Source: Clostridium thailandense
GTDB lineage: Bacteria > Bacillota > Clostridia > Clostridiales > Clostridiaceae
DNA: 64,000 nucleotides
Reading direction: 5' to 3'
Assembly (NCBI RefSeq): GCF_019207025.1
Contig: NZ_JAEEGC010000004.1
Span: forward strand, 30,239-94,238
The notes below the pieces were generated by a model. The model was not told where the DNA came from and did not search any database. It saw nothing but the letters and a program-made list of their open reading frames with translations. Shown here piece after piece: positions 1 through 8,235 of the stretch (the first letter of the stretch is position 1; every line of letters begins with the position of its first letter). The position numbers and the translations under genes are program-made.

Positions 1-1
1 T

Positions 2-241
2 GTCCACCAGGTTATTTATGAGGAACTATGTAAAGGAATTATAAATGAGGCTTCAAGAGAAAAATATAAAAGAATAATAGAGCAGTTAGCATCAAAGGGT
101 GCAGAGGGAATAGTACTTGGATGTACAGAAATACCTTTATTAATAAAGCAAGAGGATGTTAATATTCCAATTTTTGATACAACAACAATACATGCTGTTT
201 CTGCTGTTGAATTTGCTTTGGATAAAGTAAGTAGCAAGTGA
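2..241 (+). CDS. Aspartate/glutamate racemase family protein, C-terminal part
   Basis: The reading frame is open from the left edge to a TGA stop, so only about 79 C-terminal residues are visible. The hallmark is GCTEIPLLI, which carries the second catalytic cysteine and its flanking residues of the cofactor-independent Asp/Glu/hydantoin racemase family. It is followed by a PIFDTTTIHA segment typical of the family C-terminus. Known family role: interconversion of L- and D-aspartate or glutamate through a two-cysteine mechanism in the cytoplasm. The substrate cannot be assigned from this fragment. The next genes are a regulator, an M20 peptidase and a membrane pair, so a role in D-amino-acid or peptide use is reasonable but inferred. 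The start lies outside the window. Confidence 0.85.
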   Translation, partial: VHQVIYEELCKGIINEASREKYKRIIEQLASKGAEGIVLGCTEIPLLIKQEDVNIPIFDTTTIHAVSAVEFALDKVSSK

Positions 242-460
242 TTTAGATTTAAAGAATTTTATGTTTTTTTATTAGGAATGTTCTCTAAATTTCTAATTAT
301 AATAAATCATAAGCGATTTTAAATAACTTCTTTTCAAGCAGTTTCTGGTGGCTTCCACTATAGGTTTATTATAATTTGCTCTCTTAAAAATATAATGCAA
401 TAGTATAAGACTAATATTTTACTTGTTAGTTTACAAATAATCAATAGGTATTGTGAAAAA

Positions 461-528
461 TAGCAAACTCAACCTTTTCAAGTTTCGCAAGTATCCCAGA
501 AGTGTAAAATTTGATGATAATTAAAACA
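461..528 (+). repeat. REP-like element, diverged copy
   Basis: This part of the 410-base gap after the racemase gene matches the repeat family seen many times at 34-60 kb: a TAGCAA-A/G-CTCA start, a TCGCAAGTA box, a short CCC..GG palindrome and then GTGTAAAATTTG with AATAATTAAA. It is the most diverged copy I list and the only one far from the 34-60 kb cluster. The rest of 242-651 is AT-rich with no coding signal. Confidence 0.5.
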
Positions 529-651
529 AAATGAGCTTGAGGATATATTACAATAAAAGTTGTCAATTAATTTATCCTATGCTATGCTACTTTTATCGAA
601 ATACACAGAGATTTGTATTAAATTTACACTTTCAAAGGGAGAATTAGAACT

Positions 652-1983
652 ATGAATTTATTAATTGTTGGTCATCCCCTTCGTTTCGATAAAATTAAAA
701 ACGAGCTAAAAAATAACTTTAATGAAATTGAAGCGGAATATATAGAGTATTGGAATTATTCTAGTACAGATGATTTATTAAAATATATTAGAAACAATGA
801 AGGTTCTATAGATGCTTTGCTATTTACAGGAGAACTAGCTTTTAACTGGTTTAATGCTAGTATGTTCCCTGATATTATTTCAGATTATATATATAAGGAT
901 TCTGGTTCTCTTTTAAAAATGTTATTACATGCTTTGTTTAAAGGACTTGATATTTCTAAGATTAGCATTGACAGCTATAGTAAGGATTTAATATATGAAG
1001 CATATGAAGAAATTGAATTGAATAAAGATAGCCAAAACATATATATTTGTCCTAAATATACATATCAGGAAAATACTTACTCAGAAGAGGTATATTTTTT
1101 TCACAAGAAAAATTTTTACGAAAAGAAAGTTTCTTGCTGCTTTACAGCAATATCCCCTGTTTATGAAAAACTTTCTAATGATAATATTCCTTGTTTTTTG
1201 TTTCAACCTACAAGAGACGTTATAAGAAACACATTATTAAAACTTCAATTAAAACATTCAATAAAAGTTAATGAATACAGCCAAATAGTTGCTATTTCTC
1301 TAGAAATAGATTTACCAGATGAAGAATCTATAATTAATAAAGATGAGTATCAAATAATTCTAGAAAATATGAACGTTTCTAAACAAGTCTATATATTTGC
1401 TCAAAAAATTGAAGCTGCAGTACAAGAAGTTAACTTTAGAGGATTTATGCTATTTTCTACAAAGAAAATTTTAGAAACTGAAACAGATAACCTCCAAAAA
1501 TTTGATATATTTAAAATGGTAAATGAAAATACTTTGAGTACAATAAGCGTAGGTGTAGGATATGGCAAAACAGCAAGAGAATCTAGATATTATGCCAACT
1601 TAGGTTTGATAAAAGCTAAAAAACATGGTGGAAATAAAGCATTTATTTTATACGATATAAAAACAATAGTTGGACCTATCGATTATTTAAAAAAATCTAA
1701 AGCTAAGATAAGTTCTAATAAAATTGATGGAAAGCTTTTAAAAATTGCCGAAAAATGTGAAATAAGCATAAATACAATATTCAAGCTGTATACTATTGTG
1801 CAGCAGCAAAAAAAAGATTGTTTCACTTCTCACGAATTAGCTAAATATTTTGGTACCACACCAAGAACAATGTACAGAATAGTTAATAAATTAGAACAAA
1901 ATGGTTTTGCTGAATTTGTTGGTAAAAAAATAGTATCTGATACAGGTAGACCAAGCAGATTAATAAAAATATGTATTTATTAA
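652..1983 (+). CDS. Transcriptional regulator with GGDEF/GTP-cyclohydrolase-III-like sensory part and C-terminal winged helix
   Basis: 443 residues. The N-terminal 200 residues are not recognised. Around residues 300-320 the segment ISVGVGYGKTARESRYYANL, followed by GGNKAFILYD, resembles the nucleotide-binding core of GGDEF/GTP cyclohydrolase III-like domains (GxGxTAxEA pattern). The last 60 residues form a winged-helix DNA-binding domain (FTSHELAKYFGTTPRTMYRI, then GFAEFVGKKIV). The ATG follows a weak GGGAG. A terminator follows directly, so it is probably monocistronic. The next gene is an M20 peptidase whose upstream region holds a long inverted repeat, so a local regulator of the peptidase-membrane operon is likely. 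That role is inferred from position; the ligand is unknown. Confidence 0.6.
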   Translation: MNLLIVGHPLRFDKIKNELKNNFNEIEAEYIEYWNYSSTDDLLKYIRNNEGSIDALLFTGELAFNWFNASMFPDIISDYIYKDSGSLLKMLLHALFKGLDISKISIDSYSKDLIYEAYEEIELNKDSQNIYICPKYTYQENTYSEEVYFFHKKNFYEKKVSCCFTAISPVYEKLSNDNIPCFLFQPTRDVIRNTLLKLQLKHSIKVNEYSQIVAISLEIDLPDEESIINKDEYQIILENMNVSKQVYIFAQKIEAAVQEVNFRGFMLFSTKKILETETDNLQKFDIFKMVNENTLSTISVGVGYGKTARESRYYANLGLIKAKKHGGNKAFILYDIKTIVGPIDYLKKSKAKISSNKIDGKLLKIAEKCEISINTIFKLYTIVQQQKKDCFTSHELAKYFGTTPRTMYRIVNKLEQNGFAEFVGKKIVSDTGRPSRLIKICIY

Positions 1984-1990
1984 AATTTTA

Positions 1991-2034
1991 AAGTCTCTGG
2001 ATTTATAAAAATTATTAATCCAGAGACTTATTTT
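1991..2034 (+). terminator. Rho-independent terminator after the regulator
   Basis: A 13-base-pair stem (AAGTCTCTGGATT at 1991-2003 with AATCCAGAGACTT at 2017-2029) is followed by ATTTTTAT. It begins 8 bases after the stop codon of the regulator. Confidence 0.9.
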
Positions 2035-2115
2035 TATGTGTTTTAACAATATAATTTTGATCTACTGAACAATGTTTTAGATTAAATATATCTTAATTTT
2101 AAAAATAATAAGTAT

Positions 2116-2187
2116 ATTTAGGTTAATGACAACTTAAAGACAATATACAGTCAAAAACATAATTAGTATAATTACATTAACCTAAAT
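2116..2187 (+). promoter_or_regulatory. Operator-like inverted repeat flanking a putative -10 box upstream of the M20 operon
   Basis: Two perfectly matching 13-base arms, ATTTAGGTTAATG (2116-2128) and CATTAACCTAAAT (2175-2187), enclose a TATAAT at 2167-2172. The peptidase gene starts about 110 bases downstream. Arms spaced 46 bases apart fit a dimeric or looping regulator better than a terminator, because no T-run follows. The obvious candidate protein is the regulator encoded at 652-1983 (inference). Confidence 0.55.
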
Positions 2188-2294
2188 AGCTATTATGGTA
2201 TAAATATACAAAATTTAGAAGTTTAAAACTTAGCTTAATTATAATGAATGTAAAATTTATTATAACTTAAATGAGCATAAATGGAGGAATTTAG

Positions 2295-3473
2295 ATGATA
2301 CTAGAACAAAAAAAGAAAGCTTTTGAATTTATAGATTTTCATAAAAATGAAATGTTAGCTTTATGGGAAGAGCTTGTAAATACAGAAAGTGGTGCTAGAG
2401 ATAAGGAATCAGTAGATAATTTGGCTGTGAAATTAAAAAATATAATTGAAAATATAGGAATGAATACAAAAATAGTTGAGTACAAAAATGCGGGAAATTC
2501 TATCGTAGCAGAATTTGGAACAGATAGGCGTAAAAAAGGAATTGTTTTTTCAGGTCATATGGATACTGTTTTCAAAAAAGATACAGCTAAAAATAATCCT
2601 TTTAGAATTGAAAATGGTAAAGCTTATGGTCCAGGAGTTTTAGATATGAAAGGTGGTATTGTTATTGCTCTTTATGCCATTAAAGCTCTAAATTCAGTGG
2701 GATACAATGAAAGACCTATAAAATTAATTATTTCTGGGGATGAAGAAACAGGTCATAGCAATAATCCAGCAGGTGCTGAGTTATTTATTAATGAAGCTAA
2801 AGGTTTCACAGCTGCATTCAATTTTGAAACTGGTTTTACTGATAACGGAATTATAGTAGGACGTAAAGGAGTTGCTCAATATACTTTAGAAGTGGAAGGA
2901 GTTTCTGCTCACGCAGGTAATGCACCAGAAAAAGGAAGAAGTGCAATAGAAGAAATCGCTCATAAAGTACTTGATATACAAAACTTAACTAATTGGGAAG
3001 AAGGTATTAACTTTAACGCAGGAACTATTCAAGGTGGTACTGTATCAAATGCAATTCCAGACTATGCTAAGGTAGAAATTGATGTACGATATACAAAGGT
3101 TAGTAAAAAAGCTGAAATCACAAAGAGCCTGGAAGAAATTGCAGCTAAAACATACGTAGAAGGTACAAAAACTAAGCTGACAGTTAAAAATTTTATGTAT
3201 CCTATGGAAACTACTGATGGCGTGATGAATCTATTTGAACTTGCTAAAAATACTTCTATAGAAATAGGCTTTGGAGAAGTGTATCCAAAAACAACTGGAG
3301 GCGGATCAGATGCATCCAACACTGTTATTGCAGGTGTCCCAACAATTTGTGCTGTGGGAGTTAAGGGTGAGTGGAATCATACGTCTAGAGAATATGCTGA
3401 GGTAGAATCTTTATTTGAAAGAACAAAATTTGTAATTGCTTGTGTAATGAATCTAAAAGATGATTTAGTATAA
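2295..3473 (+). CDS. M20 family metallopeptidase (carboxypeptidase G2/ArgE-DapE type)
   Basis: 392 residues, the usual length for M20 exopeptidases or deacylases. Metal ligands are visible in order: SGHMDTVF (H-x-D, near residue 94), GPGVLDMKGG (bridging Asp), ISGDEETGH (general base Glu and metal Glu), and a final GGGSDASN with a C-terminal GEWNHTSREY histidine. The segment GVSAHAGNAPEKGRSAI is the dimerisation-domain signature. It cleaves or deacylates small peptide-like substrates in the cytoplasm with two zinc ions (family knowledge); the exact substrate is unknown. GGAGG lies 7 bases before the ATG. It is followed after 21 bases by the YjiH/YjiG-like pair, an arrangement that recalls the E. 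coli isoaspartyl dipeptidase locus iadA-yjiG-yjiH. Confidence 0.88.
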   Translation: MILEQKKKAFEFIDFHKNEMLALWEELVNTESGARDKESVDNLAVKLKNIIENIGMNTKIVEYKNAGNSIVAEFGTDRRKKGIVFSGHMDTVFKKDTAKNNPFRIENGKAYGPGVLDMKGGIVIALYAIKALNSVGYNERPIKLIISGDEETGHSNNPAGAELFINEAKGFTAAFNFETGFTDNGIIVGRKGVAQYTLEVEGVSAHAGNAPEKGRSAIEEIAHKVLDIQNLTNWEEGINFNAGTIQGGTVSNAIPDYAKVEIDVRYTKVSKKAEITKSLEEIAAKTYVEGTKTKLTVKNFMYPMETTDGVMNLFELAKNTSIEIGFGEVYPKTTGGGSDASNTVIAGVPTICAVGVKGEWNHTSREYAEVESLFERTKFVIACVMNLKDDLV

Positions 3474-3494
3474 ACTTTATGAGGAGGAGTAAAA

Positions 3495-4154
3495 ATGTCT
3501 AATGAAAATAAAAAGGTAACATTAAAAGGCTGGATATCCTTAGCAGTGCTAATAATAGTATTTTCTGGTGTATTTAAAGACTTTAACGGCCCACTTAAAG
3601 CACTTGATTTTGAAAACCTCTGCGGCAACTTTGGCTTAATTGCTGGAAAAATGAATTTTCGTGGCCAAAATGGAACTGGAATTAGGGAAGGGTTTTTATT
3701 CGCATTAACTCTTATACCTTCAGTAATGTTTGCAATGGGTCTCATTAATGTAGCTGAAGCTACAGGTGCATTCAAAGCTGCTGAAAAATTATTCACACCG
3801 CTTCTAAGGCCAATACTTGGAGTTCCCGGTTCTGCAGGATTAGCTTTTGTAAGCTCCTTCACAAGCTCAGATGTTTGTGCTGTATTAACAAAGGAATTAG
3901 CAGAAGAGAAGTTAATTACTGATAATGAACGTACAATCTTTGTATCCTTCCAATATGCGGCTTCAGCAGTAATAATGAACACAATTACCTGCGGCGCTCC
4001 ATTAATCCCTATATCAAAACTATCAATTGGGATAATATTAGCAATTCAAATTATTGTTAAAATATTTGGAGCAAATATAGTAAGATTTGTATTATACTAT
4101 ACAGCTAAAAAGAATAATGGAAATAGCGAAAGGAGTGTTGAAAATGCAGTCTAA
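3495..4154 (+). CDS. YjiH-like nucleoside-recognition (Gate) domain membrane protein
   Basis: 219 residues with about five hydrophobic segments (for example ISLAVLIIVFSGVF at 13-27 and LTLIPSVMFAMGLI at 71-84). The central GVPGSAGLAFVSSFTSSD and the TCGAPLIPISK region are typical of the Gate/nucleoside-recognition family (YjiH, SpmA). A GAGGAGG site sits 6 bases before the ATG. Members work as pairs; the partner starts inside the 3' end of this gene. Transport of a small dipeptide or D-amino acid that feeds the M20 peptidase is a reasonable inference from the operon, but no substrate is established from sequence. Confidence 0.75.
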   Translation: MSNENKKVTLKGWISLAVLIIVFSGVFKDFNGPLKALDFENLCGNFGLIAGKMNFRGQNGTGIREGFLFALTLIPSVMFAMGLINVAEATGAFKAAEKLFTPLLRPILGVPGSAGLAFVSSFTSSDVCAVLTKELAEEKLITDNERTIFVSFQYAASAVIMNTITCGAPLIPISKLSIGIILAIQIIVKIFGANIVRFVLYYTAKKNNGNSERSVENAV

Positions 4155-4641
4155 TGTCCAACAAAATTCAAATAATCTTGCAGCTAAAAAAAATATTATA
4201 GAAACTTTTATGGCAGGCGCTAAAAAAGGTTTTTACATTGGAGTAGAACTCATTACTCCTGCAATGATATTAGGCTATGCAATAATTCAATTCCTTCAAA
4301 TAACTGGTTTATTAGATATAGTTGGTAAATTGCTTAATCCTGTAATGATGGTATTTGGTTTACCAGGTAAAGCAAGTGTAGCTTTAATAGCAGCATTCTT
4401 TGCAAAAACTGCTGGAGCAGCGGCAGCGGCAACATTGTATACAAATGGCGCAATCAATGCTGTACAAGCAACTATACTATTCCCAGCAACAATTCTTATG
4501 GGAACCTTAGTTGGCCATTATGTTAGAATTGTTATTGTTGCCAATACAAATAAAAAGTGGCATCCCTTACTCATTGCAGTTCCTATTATTGATGCAGTAA
4601 TAGCTATGCTGATAACAAGAGCTATTTTAAGCTTTATGTAA
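4144..4641 (+). CDS. YjiG-like nucleoside-recognition (Gate) domain membrane protein
   Basis: 165 residues from the ATG at 4144, chosen because AAAGGAG lies 8 bases upstream; a longer in-frame start at 4087 would overlap the previous gene by 68 bases. Hydrophobic segments include LITPAMILGYAIIQFL and a glycine/alanine-rich FFAKTAGAAAAATLY motif. FGLPGKASVAL mirrors the GVPGSAGLAF motif of the upstream protein, as expected for two halves of a Gate-domain pair (compare YjiG, SpmB). The coding regions overlap by 11 bases, which suggests translational coupling. Role: probable membrane partner of the 3495-4154 product. Confidence 0.75.
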   Translation: MQSNVQQNSNNLAAKKNIIETFMAGAKKGFYIGVELITPAMILGYAIIQFLQITGLLDIVGKLLNPVMMVFGLPGKASVALIAAFFAKTAGAAAAATLYTNGAINAVQATILFPATILMGTLVGHYVRIVIVANTNKKWHPLLIAVPIIDAVIAMLITRAILSFM

Positions 4642-4698
4642 TAATTTTATAAATATGATTTTAACCTTCTTTAACCTTTAGGTGATACAAAAAAGGAG

Positions 4699-4863
4699 AT
4701 GCTTAAAACTAAGTTAGTTTCATTATATCTAGTTCTTTTTTCATCAACATTAACACTTGCTGTGCTTTTAGGAATGAGTAATTTCTACGTTATTTCTTTA
4801 AGGGTTATTAATGAAGAAGAATATATGGTATTTAAAATTCCAAACTCAACTAAAAATATGTAG
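4699..4863 (+). CDS. Possible small membrane peptide (54 aa)
   Basis: An open frame of 54 codons starts with ATG at 4699 and encodes MLKTKLVSLYLVLFSSTL and a further hydrophobic stretch, so one N-terminal membrane segment is predicted. An AAAAAAGGAG tract directly abuts the start codon, which is too close for a normal ribosome binding site. I do not recognise a family. It may be spurious. Confidence 0.3.
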   Translation: MLKTKLVSLYLVLFSSTLTLAVLLGMSNFYVISLRVINEEEYMVFKIPNSTKNM

Positions 4864-4958
4864 ACAACCCACATGTTCTTATGATATACTGATAAAGTTA
4901 CATAAGAATGCGCCTTATGGTGTGAAACAATTTTATCAATAAAATTAAGATATTATTC

Positions 4959-4996
4959 GACTTTTGTGATTTTTATTGCGAAAGTCTTTTGTTTTT
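4959..4996 (+). terminator. Possible terminator or attenuator before the DUF5698 gene
   Basis: A GACTTT...AAAGTC stem (4959-4964 with 4981-4986) is followed by TTTTGTTTTTTT. It ends 28 bases before the start of the next gene, so it could end upstream transcription or act as a leader attenuator. Confidence 0.4.
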
Positions 4997-5023
4997 TTAT
5001 GGAAACGGAAATTAGGAGGAAAA

Positions 5024-5506
5024 ATGGAAATTTTAATAGTATTTTTACTGAAACTGATCGACAACACTCTGGGCACAATGAAGAACATATATATAACTCG
5101 TGAGAAGTTCTTTTTTTCAAGCTTACTAGCAGCGTTGTCTACAACTGTATACATGATTGCTGTTGTGAGGATGGCAAAGTCAGACGGCATACTCAGCATC
5201 ATGGCGATATGTGCCGCAACATTTATTGGGACTCTGGTTCCGGGACTTGTCGTTAAAAAGTCTGAGAAGGAGAAGCTTTATATCTTTGATATCACAGCAG
5301 ACAACATGGACAATGGTAAAGAGTTTGCAGATATTTTAAGAAACGCGAATATTGCTACAAAAACCAGCGTTGTCTATGATACGATGATGATAAAGACACT
5401 TTCCATAAAGGCATACTGTGCCAATAAGGCGGAAAGCAAAATGGTAAATGAAGTCATATACCCGACTTTCAAATATAATGTTTATGCACCAATGAGCTTG
5501 GATTAA
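5024..5506 (+). CDS. DUF5698/DUF2179 (UPF0316, YebE-like) membrane protein
   Basis: 161 residues from the ATG at 5024, picked for its TTAGGAGG site; an ATG at 4976 lies inside a hairpin. The N-terminus (LLKLIDNTLGTMKNIYITR) matches the conserved D-x-x-L-G-T-x-K/R-x-I pattern of DUF5698. Three hydrophobic segments follow, then a soluble alpha/beta C-terminal domain (about residues 85-160, DUF2179-like). UPF0316 proteins are integral membrane proteins of unknown function. Local base use is noticeably richer in C and G than in neighbouring genes, which may indicate a different history. It stands alone and is followed by a strong terminator. Confidence 0.75.
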   Translation: MEILIVFLLKLIDNTLGTMKNIYITREKFFFSSLLAALSTTVYMIAVVRMAKSDGILSIMAICAATFIGTLVPGLVVKKSEKEKLYIFDITADNMDNGKEFADILRNANIATKTSVVYDTMMIKTLSIKAYCANKAESKMVNEVIYPTFKYNVYAPMSLD

Positions 5507-5553
5507 ACTTGCCTCTGGTACATCTTGGAAAAATATATATAAAGCAATTTTTT

Positions 5554-5597
5554 AAAAAAAGTTATCACAGGGAAATCTTTCTGTGATAACTTTTTTA
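5554..5597 (+). terminator. Rho-independent terminator
   Basis: A perfect 10-base-pair stem (GTTATCACAG at 5561-5570 with CTGTGATAAC at 5581-5590) is flanked by an A-run and a T-run, so it can act in both directions. It separates the DUF5698 gene from the DUF1659 cassette. Confidence 0.92.
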
Positions 5598-5657
5598 CTT
5601 TTGACTACCTACATTTCCTTGAGCTGTATATATATTAAGTGAAAGGGGTTGATAAAT

Positions 5658-5882
5658 ATGGCTGCAACAGCAACAAAACTGCAGACTGCACTAGTAATTA
5701 AATATAAGGATGGTGTGGATGCCAAAGGTAAGGAAAAAATTAAATCAATGAAGTTTTCAAAGGTGAAAACTTCAGCAAAAGATCAAGACATATATGATGT
5801 GTCTATTGAGCTTGGCAAGCTTCTTGGAAAAACTTTAGACGAAGTAGTAAGAGAAGACCAAAGCGGAATAGTTAACGCGTAA
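5658..5882 (+). CDS. DUF1659 domain protein, cassette copy 1
   Basis: 74 residues starting MAATATKLQTALVIKY; the AAAGGGG site lies 9 bases before this ATG, while an alternative TTG at 5649 would touch the site. The domain covers the whole protein. DUF1659 proteins are small proteins of unknown function found in spore-forming Firmicutes, usually next to DUF2922 and YvrJ genes, exactly as here. It is nearly identical to the product at 16864-17088 (differences include KEKIKSMKF versus KEIIKSQRF), so the cassette is duplicated in this window. Confidence 0.88.
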   Translation: MAATATKLQTALVIKYKDGVDAKGKEKIKSMKFSKVKTSAKDQDIYDVSIELGKLLGKTLDEVVREDQSGIVNA

Positions 5883-5896
5883 GGGGGGGAAGATAA

Positions 5897-6115
5897 ATGA
5901 GTAAAACATTAGTAATGAATTTTTTAAACGAAGCAGGTAAAAAGGCTGCTATAAGGGTGAACAATGTGAAGGAGGATGTGACTGAAGCAGAAGTAAAGAA
6001 TGCTATGGATGTAATACTCGCTAAGGGTATATTTACAACTAGCGGGGGAGACTTAAAGGCAAAGGATTCGGCAGAAGTTACTGATAAAAACAGCACTGAT
6101 TTATCAGTTAAATAA
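5897..6115 (+). CDS. DUF2922 domain protein, cassette copy 1
   Basis: 72 residues beginning MSKTLVMNFLNEAGKKAAIR, the typical DUF2922 N-terminus; the whole protein is the domain. A run of seven G serves as ribosome binding site and the gap from the DUF1659 gene is 14 bases, so the two are co-transcribed. Copy 2 at 17304-17522 differs only at a few residues. Function unknown. Confidence 0.88.
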   Translation: MSKTLVMNFLNEAGKKAAIRVNNVKEDVTEAEVKNAMDVILAKGIFTTSGGDLKAKDSAEVTDKNSTDLSVK

Positions 6116-6134
6116 GCTTAAAGGAAGATAGCTT

Positions 6135-6284
6135 ATGAATGATCTGTTAAACATTATAGGTAATGTTGGCTTTCCCATAGCAGTCTCTGTATATCTGCTT
6201 GTACGGCTAGAAGGCAAGCTTGAGGTGTTAACACAGAGCATAAATAATCTTTCCAATGTTATAAATAAATCTAATCCAGCTTAA
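6135..6284 (+). CDS. yvrJ: YvrJ family protein, cassette copy 1
   Basis: 49 residues, with a single membrane segment NVGFPIAVSVYLLVRLE, the recognisable YvrJ signature, and a short amphipathic tail. AAGGAAG lies 9 bases upstream and the gene follows the DUF2922 gene by 19 bases, completing the DUF1659-DUF2922-YvrJ order. YvrJ proteins are small membrane proteins of unknown role in Bacillus and Clostridium. The same three genes recur at 16.9-17.7 kb. Confidence 0.88.
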   Translation: MNDLLNIIGNVGFPIAVSVYLLVRLEGKLEVLTQSINNLSNVINKSNPA

Positions 6285-6440
6285 AAAGGGGCAGTCGCAC
6301 TCAGATAATCAAAGCAGAAAGTAGACTTATTCGGAGAGATATGTTACCAGAACTGAAAGCATTTTCATAGTGCCGAAGTCTGGTAACATAGCTCGCAGAA
6401 TAAGTCTACTTTTTGCCGTACTTACCTAAGTGCGACAGCC
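6285..6440. repeat. Long imperfect palindromic element A
   Basis: Two arms of about 64 bases (near 6288-6351 and 6378-6441) pair almost throughout, including the exact matches AAAGTAGACTTATTC and ATGTTACCAGA, around a 27-base centre. It directly follows the yvrJ gene and ends in a CCTCTTTTTT tract, so its transcript could act as a terminator. The arm motifs recur in element B at 23643-23885. It has no ORF; a MITE-like or REP-like mobile element is likely. Confidence 0.75.
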
Positions 6441-6713
6441 TCTTTTTTATTTGAATTAGATTTATTTATTACATTGGAAAGATTTTATAAGTTACAACTT
6501 TGAAACAACTGGATAAAATTTTGAAATAATTTTATGTTAAACTATAAAATAGAATTTATAGTTTTAAAGAGTATTAGGTTGTGGTAGAAAGTTCTATTGA
6601 TTTTACAACTCTGTGACAACTGAAAGATAGTCTGTACATATTTCTAGTATATACTAAAGGAGTAGTAAGGTTTAGTGCACAAACCAATTAAATACAATTT
6701 GGAGGAGTTTGGT

Positions 6714-7487
6714 ATGAATAGAAAAAGAATATTAGTTTTTACATTAGCATTATTAGTAGTAGGCTCTGCTTCAATAACTACCTATGCAGCCAGTAAAAGT
6801 ACATCAGTTTTAAATAAAAATGTGGTTGTAACAGTAGATAGTAAAGATGGTAATACTAATGTGGTTACCAAAGATAATATAAGTGATGAAGAAGCAGTTA
6901 AAATGGCTACTAAAGCTATGAAAGATTATTTAGGACTAGATGCAAATTATTTTGGTGAAGCTCATGTTACTAGAACTAATGCTAAGGATGATTTTGAATT
7001 CTTTAAAGATATATATCCCCAAAAAGATGCAGAAGTTTTAGCGGAAAATTCCAAAAAGTCTACAGCAAATGTTATAGATGTTCAGTTTATTCCTGCATCA
7101 GACTTAAAACAACCTGGTCCTGCTCGAGACTTGGTTGTAATAGATGAAGAGAATGGTGAAATAGTCTCCATAACTGGAATGAGCAACATAGATCAGAATT
7201 TTAAGGCAGAGATTGACGATACAAAAGTTAAAGAATCTATTTTAAATTTTTTTAGTAAGGTAGGAAAAAATATTCAGAGTAATACTATAAAAGTTAGTAA
7301 AACTGCTAATTCCGGTGTAATAAGAATATTATGCAATCTGGAAGATGGAAGAGATGCAAAAATGATGATTAATTTAAAGGATTATTCTGTAATGAACTAC
7401 GAAGTAAACTATGATAACCTTATAACGTTACCTTCAGTTCAGAAAGATCATGAGGAGAATTTCAGAGATCTGCAGATTAAACAATAA
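6714..7487 (+). CDS. Secreted or lipid-free exported protein of unknown function
   Basis: 257 residues from the ATG at 6714 (GGAGGAG 8 bases upstream; a GTG at 6675 lacks a site). The N-terminus MNRKRILVFTLALLVVG followed by a small-residue region and TYAASKS is a clear Sec signal peptide. The mature part has an EEAVKMATKAMKDYLG segment and a second alpha/beta unit near residue 170, reminiscent of PepSY-like inhibitory or sensor domains, but the match is not strong enough to name. It lies upstream of a two-component system in the same direction, so it may be its target or an accessory sensor (inference). Confidence 0.6.
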   Translation: MNRKRILVFTLALLVVGSASITTYAASKSTSVLNKNVVVTVDSKDGNTNVVTKDNISDEEAVKMATKAMKDYLGLDANYFGEAHVTRTNAKDDFEFFKDIYPQKDAEVLAENSKKSTANVIDVQFIPASDLKQPGPARDLVVIDEENGEIVSITGMSNIDQNFKAEIDDTKVKESILNFFSKVGKNIQSNTIKVSKTANSGVIRILCNLEDGRDAKMMINLKDYSVMNYEVNYDNLITLPSVQKDHEENFRDLQIKQ

Positions 7488-7521
7488 AATAAAAGTAAAA
7501 GGTTTTTATGAAAAATGTTGA

Positions 7522-7549
7522 GTCAGATGGGTTTTTTATCCCATCTGAC
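7522..7549 (+). promoter_or_regulatory. Hairpin between the secreted protein gene and the two-component operon
   Basis: A perfect stem GTCAGATGGG...CCCATCTGAC (7522-7531 with 7540-7549) without a following T-run sits 24 bases upstream of the response-regulator start. It could be an inefficient terminator, an mRNA-stabilising structure or an operator. Confidence 0.55.
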
Positions 7550-7572
7550 AAATATAAACGGAGGAGGAAGAA

Positions 7573-8235
7573 TTGCACAAAATGATAAATATACTAGTTG
7601 TTGAAGATGATTTACCTATTTCAAATTTAATAAAATTAAATCTGAAGATGGCTAATTATAGAAGTGAAGTAGTTTTTGATGGAGAAGATGCACTAAGAGT
7701 ACTTGAAGAAAGTAGTTTTGATTTGATACTTTTAGATGTGATGTTACCTAAAATTGATGGATTTGCTTTGTTTGAGAAGATTAAACATTTAGGTATTCCA
7801 GTAATTTTTTTGACTGCTAGAAGTTCAGTTTCAGATAAAGTTTATGGTTTAAGATCAGGGGCAGACGACTACATAACAAAACCTTTTGAAGGAGTAGAAT
7901 TACTGGCTAGGATTGACAATGTACTAAGGCACTACAACAAAAAGACTAATATAATAAATTTTGAAGATTTAGAAATACATTTAGAAGAAATGGTTGTTAA
8001 AAAAGGTGGAGAAAACATTGAACTTACTTTAAAAGAATTTGAATTGTTAATATTTTTGGTACAAAATAAAAATGTTGTGCTAACGAGAGATAAGTTAATA
8101 GAGAAAATTTGGGGATATGATTATATTGGAGAAAGTAGGACTATAGATAATCATATACAAAAGCTAAGAAAGAAGCTTGATTTGAAAGATAAAATTAAAA
8201 CTGTGTTTAAACTAGGATACAGGTTGGAGGAATAA
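7573..8235 (+). CDS. OmpR/PhoB-family response regulator
   Basis: 220 residues from TTG at 7573, 7 bases after GGAGGA; the ATG at 7582 (MINILVVEDD) is the alternative. Receiver domain: acidic pair VVEDD, phospho-acceptor Asp in LILLDVMLPKIDG, Thr/Ser in VIFLTAR and Lys in YITKPFEG. The C-terminal half is a winged helix (ELTLKEFELLIFLVQNKNVV ... SRTIDNHIQKLRKKL). It is co-transcribed with the kinase that begins immediately after its stop codon. Targets unknown; the secreted protein upstream and the deacetylase downstream suggest cell-envelope control (inference). Confidence 0.93.
   Translation: MHKMINILVVEDDLPISNLIKLNLKMANYRSEVVFDGEDALRVLEESSFDLILLDVMLPKIDGFALFEKIKHLGIPVIFLTARSSVSDKVYGLRSGADDYITKPFEGVELLARIDNVLRHYNKKTNIINFEDLEIHLEEMVVKKGGENIELTLKEFELLIFLVQNKNVVLTRDKLIEKIWGYDYIGESRTIDNHIQKLRKKLDLKDKIKTVFKLGYRLEE

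Noticed and set aside
3377..3982. Minus-strand open frame of 201 codons across the peptidase and Gate-protein genes
   Set aside because: Shadow frame; it spans two real genes and the gap between them.
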